Under the pieces are notes generated by a model, which saw nothing but the letters and a program-made list of their open reading frames with translations, had not been told where the DNA came from and made no database searches. A stretch of 64,000 nt of DNA. Origin: Solenopsis invicta (Eukaryota; Arthropoda; Insecta; Hymenoptera; Formicidae). Location of the stretch: positions 15,343,641 to 15,407,640 of the forward strand of contig NC_052670.1 of assembly GCF_016802725.1 (NCBI RefSeq), in the 5' to 3' direction. Both the position numbers and the translations under genes were made by a program. Positions 59,201-64,000 of the stretch are shown in pieces (the stretch's first letter is position 1; each line of letters begins with the position of its first letter).

Positions 59201-60300
59201 TTACGAACTTAATTACAATCGCAGATCTCACGAGTGTTAGGTAAATTATTACGAGGAGAACATAAACTTTTTGAAAAGAAGAAAATATGCGCGCTAAGTA
59301 CGTAAAATAGTATCGATCTTGTACCCTAGAAACCTTTCCAAAAATGTGTATAGAACTTGGTCAGAAACAAATATTAGCCAAGTATTTGATTAGACATAAA
59401 GCACAAAAGTATTTTATTACATTACTTTTATATATACAATTCTAAATTGTAATAAAAGTTGCAATAAAAGTTTAATACATTTATTATTTGTTCATGCGAT
59501 TTTTTGCCTTATAAAATAGATTTACATTAGATTACATAGATTTACAGACTAAAATAATGAACAGAATGAATCATAATGAAGCAAAAACTTAGTGTGAACA
59601 AGTTCGCTGAAGTATTTGTTAATTATGATTTTGTCAGAGCACTAATGAAATACTGTGTTAATACTTCTTTCTTATCTATCTATATAGATAAGAAAATGAT
59701 GCATAAAATAATTTTTTTACTCTATTAAATGCGACGCGGGCAAGCTAAGCTTTTGCTTCACTATGATCCTATTTATCATTTTAATCAATTTTTTATTGCG
59801 TATAAGAGTTTAGAATTTTATATGCAAAAATGTAATAAAATACTTTTATATGTAATATTTAATTACATACTTAGTTATTAATAACTTACGATCTATTTGT
59901 TTTTGAACAGTCTTTGCACACATTTTTAGAAAAATCTTTTAAGGTGCAGAGTCGAGTATTTTTATATAGTTGATGTAAACATTTCTCATTTTTTTTTAAA
60001 GAAAAAAATTGTTTAAGCACCTATTGTTGTAAATTTTTAACTGTACAATATATATTATTATGAAATGTATTTTATTTTGTTCTCTACTTTTAAGAATAGA
60101 AAATTGTAATTAATTATAATAATTTTGTTTTTTTTCTTATAATCCTTATAACTAAAATGCATTTAAAAATTATTGATGTAGAAAATTAATTAAATCATAA
60201 TTAAAATGGAATATATATGTATTTTTAGTCTGTGACAAGCAGCAGAGTGGAAATATACATCATAAAATTTAATCGCGAGAAGATTCTAATTAAAAATTTT
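59201..60300. other. AT-rich stretch with inverted repeat
   Basis: AAAAGTATTTTATTACATT at about 59406 recurs inverted at about 59829, with weaker similarity (AATTCTAAA) beyond, suggesting an old foldback of ~450 bp. No ORF. Confidence 0.5.
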
Positions 60301-61980
60301 GCTATTATTATCTGTTTACTCTCCAAATATACGGACTTTCCTATTCGCTCTCTGCTTGTACTGTTTAACTCGCCTTCTGCCGCGGAAAACTTTGCTTTTA
60401 AAAGCTAGGTGCTTATCTGCGATCCTAATTGCCGTGCTCGACGCGTGACATGTAATATCGCATAAAGAGCGCGGAAATGATGAGATCTCGACGATTAAGG
60501 TTGACAAGATCCCGAGAGCGTGGCAACATATCAAGAACCTTTTCAACATTTTTCTTCTACCTACGATTGCGCTCGAGTATCGTAGTCTCGTTAAGATGGT
60601 TAACGCTCCTTGAGATTTCATTGGCTTGCAAAGCATTGCGAGATTGTGGTAGAGCCATAAGCTTTTCTTTCAACGGACGTTGAAATGAATATGAGACATA
60701 TAAATCTTTAAAGAAGAGAGATTTAGTAGAGATATATATACTGAAAATGTTATAAGAGAAGCTTTGGTACGATATAATTTATCTAAAAGAAAAATGAAAT
60801 AAAATTGTCTGCAAAATTTTGTATAAGTTTTTTGCGATCAAATTTATTCCTTTCATGGGAAGCTATTTATTTCCTAAACAAATTTTTGCACTTTTTGCAA
60901 GAGATGTAAGTAATATTTTTTGCACGTCATTGTCAGATGCATTATTCGCCGTAATACGAGGCCGAGGAAGAAAAATACTTCTCCACGAAGTCTATTCTTA
61001 TATTCCGCGTAAAAGGCGCAGAGCCATAAAAGTAAAAGGCAGCCGCTCGTGATAAGTACGTGCCCGATTCGCCTTCTTTTGCACTGCGGCACGGCGCGGC
61101 GCGACAGTAAATCATTCTTTGCGAGACACGACACGCGACGGCTCGTCGAAATATGCGTTTCGGATCGTTGCTAACAGCCGAAAATGTATCCAGAAAGTGT
61201 GATGCGCAACGAGAAAAGCGCTGTACAAAGCTTAGAATCTAACATGGAATAGCGGCACGAATGTGCATGCCAATGTAAATCATTGCGGTTTTTGTTTACG
61301 AACGATTGGTGAAATGTTTTACACCAAACGACGATGCCTTCGTACGGCTATAAATACTTCAGTATTACGAGCAACTTACGTCGACGTCGATAACGGCAGA
61401 GACAAAGAGTTGCCAATTCTGGTCCTCAAGCAGCAATCCCCACTACAGCAACTCTCCCCTCCATCAAGATCTAGAGCCACTAATAGTAGCGCTAGCCCGC
61501 TTAGCGTCGCTACTACTGCTACTAGTGGATCTAGCATCTAATAGAGGGGATATTGCTGTGGTGGGGATGGTTGCTCGCAGACTAGAGTTGGTAATTTTGT
61601 ATCTCAAAAGATATTCGCATTCAATACCTCGTAACGTCGATATATCGAAACAAAGTAGCAAATATATTTGCTAGACGACGATGTTAAGACGAGCATCGTC
61701 GGCAATTGGCATCGTAAAATATTTTATGGAATTTGAGATTTGCCGACATGGATCGCGCCCTTCGCGACATGTACGTTTCGCAAATTCGCATATGCGCTTT
61801 GCCGTCTCTCGTGCTTCCCTCGTGTGATGTTTTTTGTCATTTTTTTTCACGCCCGTGGTTTTTCGCCCGTGCGCAAACTCGTTGTGCGACTTCGAGCGGC
61901 AACTCTTTGGTAGTGCATGCTGATCTACTTATTGTACAAGCCATAAACTGAACTTTGCCCGGAGCTACTTTCGGCATTAC
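60301..61980. other. Mixed GC-rich island, no gene called
   Basis: Apart from the hAT MITE at 61403, this holds overlapping frames such as minus 60316-60636 and plus 61263-61541. The latter's tail is the MITE itself. No coding support. Confidence 0.5.
61403..61599. mobile_element. hAT-type MITE, longest copy
   Basis: The ends CAAAGAGTTGCCAATTCTGG and (read backwards) CAAAATTACCAACTCTAGTC enclose blocks CCACTACAGCAACTCTCCCC / CCACCACAGCAATATCCCCT and an inner ATCTAG/CTAGAT-rich palindrome. 197 bp. Family match is clear, but the flanking 8-mers (GGCAGAGA, TATCTCAA) do not agree. Confidence 0.7.
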
Positions 61981-63480
61981 GCTCGCAACGCTGACGTGAT
62001 ATTATAATATTGCATGTTTAATGACTTTGTTATTCAGTTTCTTTGTCGTTTTAACATGTTGCGACAACGTGCTTTCTTACTTCCGGTTTTTAAAAGCAAT
62101 TCTTTTTTTCTTATTTTTCTTTTATAAAAGTGAAAGAAAAATTCTCTGAAGAACGCTGAAACATTTTAAATTTAATATCTTGACAATTTTAATCATCGAT
62201 GGCAAATACAATTTATAGTGCCGGAAATTGTTTTCAGCAATTTTAGAAGAATCTTATTGAAACATTATCTGAATATTATTAATTAATCAGATAAATACAT
62301 AACGATGTTTTCAAATATGTTCAAATATAATGGGCACAATATATTTAACATTTCTTACCCCTATCGTCTTTAACATTATTTCATATAGAAAAGACGAGTA
62401 CCATAAGCCACAAGAGTTTAGATTCTTAGAAGTAGTTGTAAATGCAAGATTTTTTAATTCTTTTTTTTTATTACGCGAGAATAGAAGGCCTATGTCACGT
62501 TGGTTCGTGGTGCCGATTAATAATTTTTAATTTTTACAATTTCTAATTCAAACTGCGCGCTGTATTTTGTCGGATTTGAAACACAGTCATGAAGTCGGAA
62601 CAATATTATTAATGCTTTTAAAAAGCGCAGTTTGAATATTTAATTTTGTTAGTCCGATATAATGTATTAGTCTTCTTTTTTAATACAATTAAAGTCTTCT
62701 TTTTTAATACAATTAAAAAATTATGCACATTTTAAAATTCATTGAATATATTCGATGAATATTAATTGATTCTTTAAAAGTAAAAAGAATAAAAAAACAT
62801 TTTTTAAGAAGTGATTCAAAGTCCCCACGTGACAGTATAGTCAGTTACTATGGATCACTATGAACCACACACAAATAATAGATTGAATTCAAATTTGTTG
62901 TTTCTAAAATTTTAAATGACAGATCTAATATAACAAACAAAATATTCGAAAATTAAATCTATTTGCATAAAATGCATGAATTCAAATTTGGAATGTAAGT
63001 TTTTGAGTGCATCAACAATTGAAGTTAACAGCTCCGAAACTTTTGTACATAAAATACAGTGCCTAAATCTTTCAAGTTACCGCAAAATTGCATTTATTCG
63101 TAGAAACTTACACTTATTCAACTTTTTGTTGTAAAGAGTTGAAAATTGAAATCTACAAAGGAATCAGCAAAAAATCGCATTTACTTAAGCTATCTATTTT
63201 ATTTAAAAAAAGTATATGTTTATTTAAAACAGTTCACGTACAAATAAATTTAATGTAAAAAAGTAGCAGTGATTGGGTATTACTTTGTTTATAACAAAAG
63301 TTTTGAATTGTTACCAATATTGAACAAATGACGATTGGAGAGTCAAAATTGAAACAAAGTCGAGAAAACAAAAAATCCAACAGTACTGATAAATATTATA
63401 ATGATAAATACTACATGATATAGTTAAAAAAAAAGTTAAGAGATTTTCTATATATGATGCACTGTAACTGAAAGAGTTAA
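61981..63480. other. AT-rich non-coding stretch
   Basis: Includes an inverted word pair ATTCAAACTGCGC (near 62548 and 62621) and the 24-bp tandem at 62671. No ORF supported. Confidence 0.55.
62671..62717. repeat. 24-bp tandem duplication
   Basis: Two near-perfect adjacent units beginning TCTTCTTTTTTAATACAATT. Confidence 0.85.
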
Positions 63481-64000
63481 TTCTAGTGCTGGAAACATTT
63501 ATGTTATCCGGTACTCGTGTATACAATTTATCGAAACGCATTTATGCCGTCGTATTATGTCTATTCCCACGAATTTCAACGCATGCAATGGACGGGCAAC
63601 CGTTCCGAAAGTATTTCACAGACAATCCCTCCGTTGAACGGAGCATGGCACCGTTTAAAGCGTTTACCTCATCCGAACGTAACCTCCTTCGGTAGAAGTA
63701 AAGCTTCTAGTCGTCGATCAGCTGCAAGAAAAGAGCGACGGAAGGTGGGGAAGAAGGTGGAGTACAACGAATTGAAAACGAAGGGAAAGCTAATAACGGA
63801 GCCTTCTCTTTCCGCGCTCACGTTGGCGGCAATAATCGGCGCCCCAGCGCGCACCGTTGATTTGAGACCGCGCAAAATTGAACTCTCGAGTTGAATTTAT
63901 TCGGTTTTATTGAGAAAGAAAGAATAGAAAATCTAAATTTGCCGAAGGAGGGGGAAAGGAGGTACGGGGGGGGGGTAACGCAAGAACGCGATGCGCTTGA
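63481..64000. other. GC-richer right edge, no gene called
   Basis: The + frame 63517-63894 (125 codons) is Lys/Arg-rich in the middle and shows no codon-position GC bias by hand count. A G-run lies at 63976-63985. The edge may cut a larger feature. Confidence 0.45.

Noticed and set aside
61263..61541. 92-codon + frame
   Set aside because: Its C-terminal third is the hAT MITE at 61403.
63517..63894. 125-codon frame near the right edge
   Set aside because: No codon-position bias; basic low-complexity centre; no recognised domain.

Overview
The window looks like non-coding sequence from an insect genome. I would guess a hymenopteran such as an ant, but that is inference from texture and no marker gene is present. 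AT-rich blocks carrying short non-autonomous DNA transposons alternate with GC-richer islands (CpG-rich, purine/pyrimidine microsatellites, many chance ORFs rich in Arg and Ser). No complete protein-coding gene is recognisable. The long open frames are almost all random frames in the GC islands or read-through of GA/CT repeats.

Two short segments have exon-like properties. On the + strand, 30436-30531 is a 96-nt phase 1-1 open segment with a good acceptor and donor. On the - strand, about 9663-9874 has a good acceptor and strong codon-position periodicity. Neither product is recognised. If the first is real, much of the window could be a large intron of a + strand gene.

The clearest content is mobile DNA. 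A nearly full-length dead mariner lies at 31503-32750, with TIRs and a TA target duplication. Its transposase has stops, frameshifts and damaged catalytic residues. Four hAT-type MITEs (8342, 28169, 57573, 61403) share ends near CAGAGTTGCCAA; three keep recognisable 8-bp target duplications. Six foldback MITEs have ends of the form CAC(T/A/G)GAAA or TATAGAAA (444, 27614, 30116, 33063, 48618, 57284). Two PIF/Harbinger-like MITEs lie at 5121 and 41629. TA-flanked MITEs lie at 5828, 17630 and 36473, and a Tc1-like one at 54112. An AT-rich ~0.9-kb repeat (repeat A) occurs four times (4885-6130 minus, 7960, 19465, 52908) with younger MITEs nested in it. Other foldbacks or dispersed repeats lie at 19086, 21655/55640, 25005-26160, 44976-45428 and 17150/41600.

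The least ordinary structures are these: a GC-rich long inverted repeat with ~410-430-bp arms at 42422-43542, whose spacer has a 17-mer array ending in a CRE-like TGACGTCA; a perfect 35-bp-arm palindrome at 31070-31141; a textbook heat-shock-element array at 12121-12143; a 30-mer present twice (40632, 44110) with two mismatches; and a TA-flanked foldback at 36473-36700 whose arms each carry a TATA-box-like sequence pointing inward.

All similarities were judged by eye. No database search was possible, so family assignments rest on terminal repeats, target duplications and remembered motifs.
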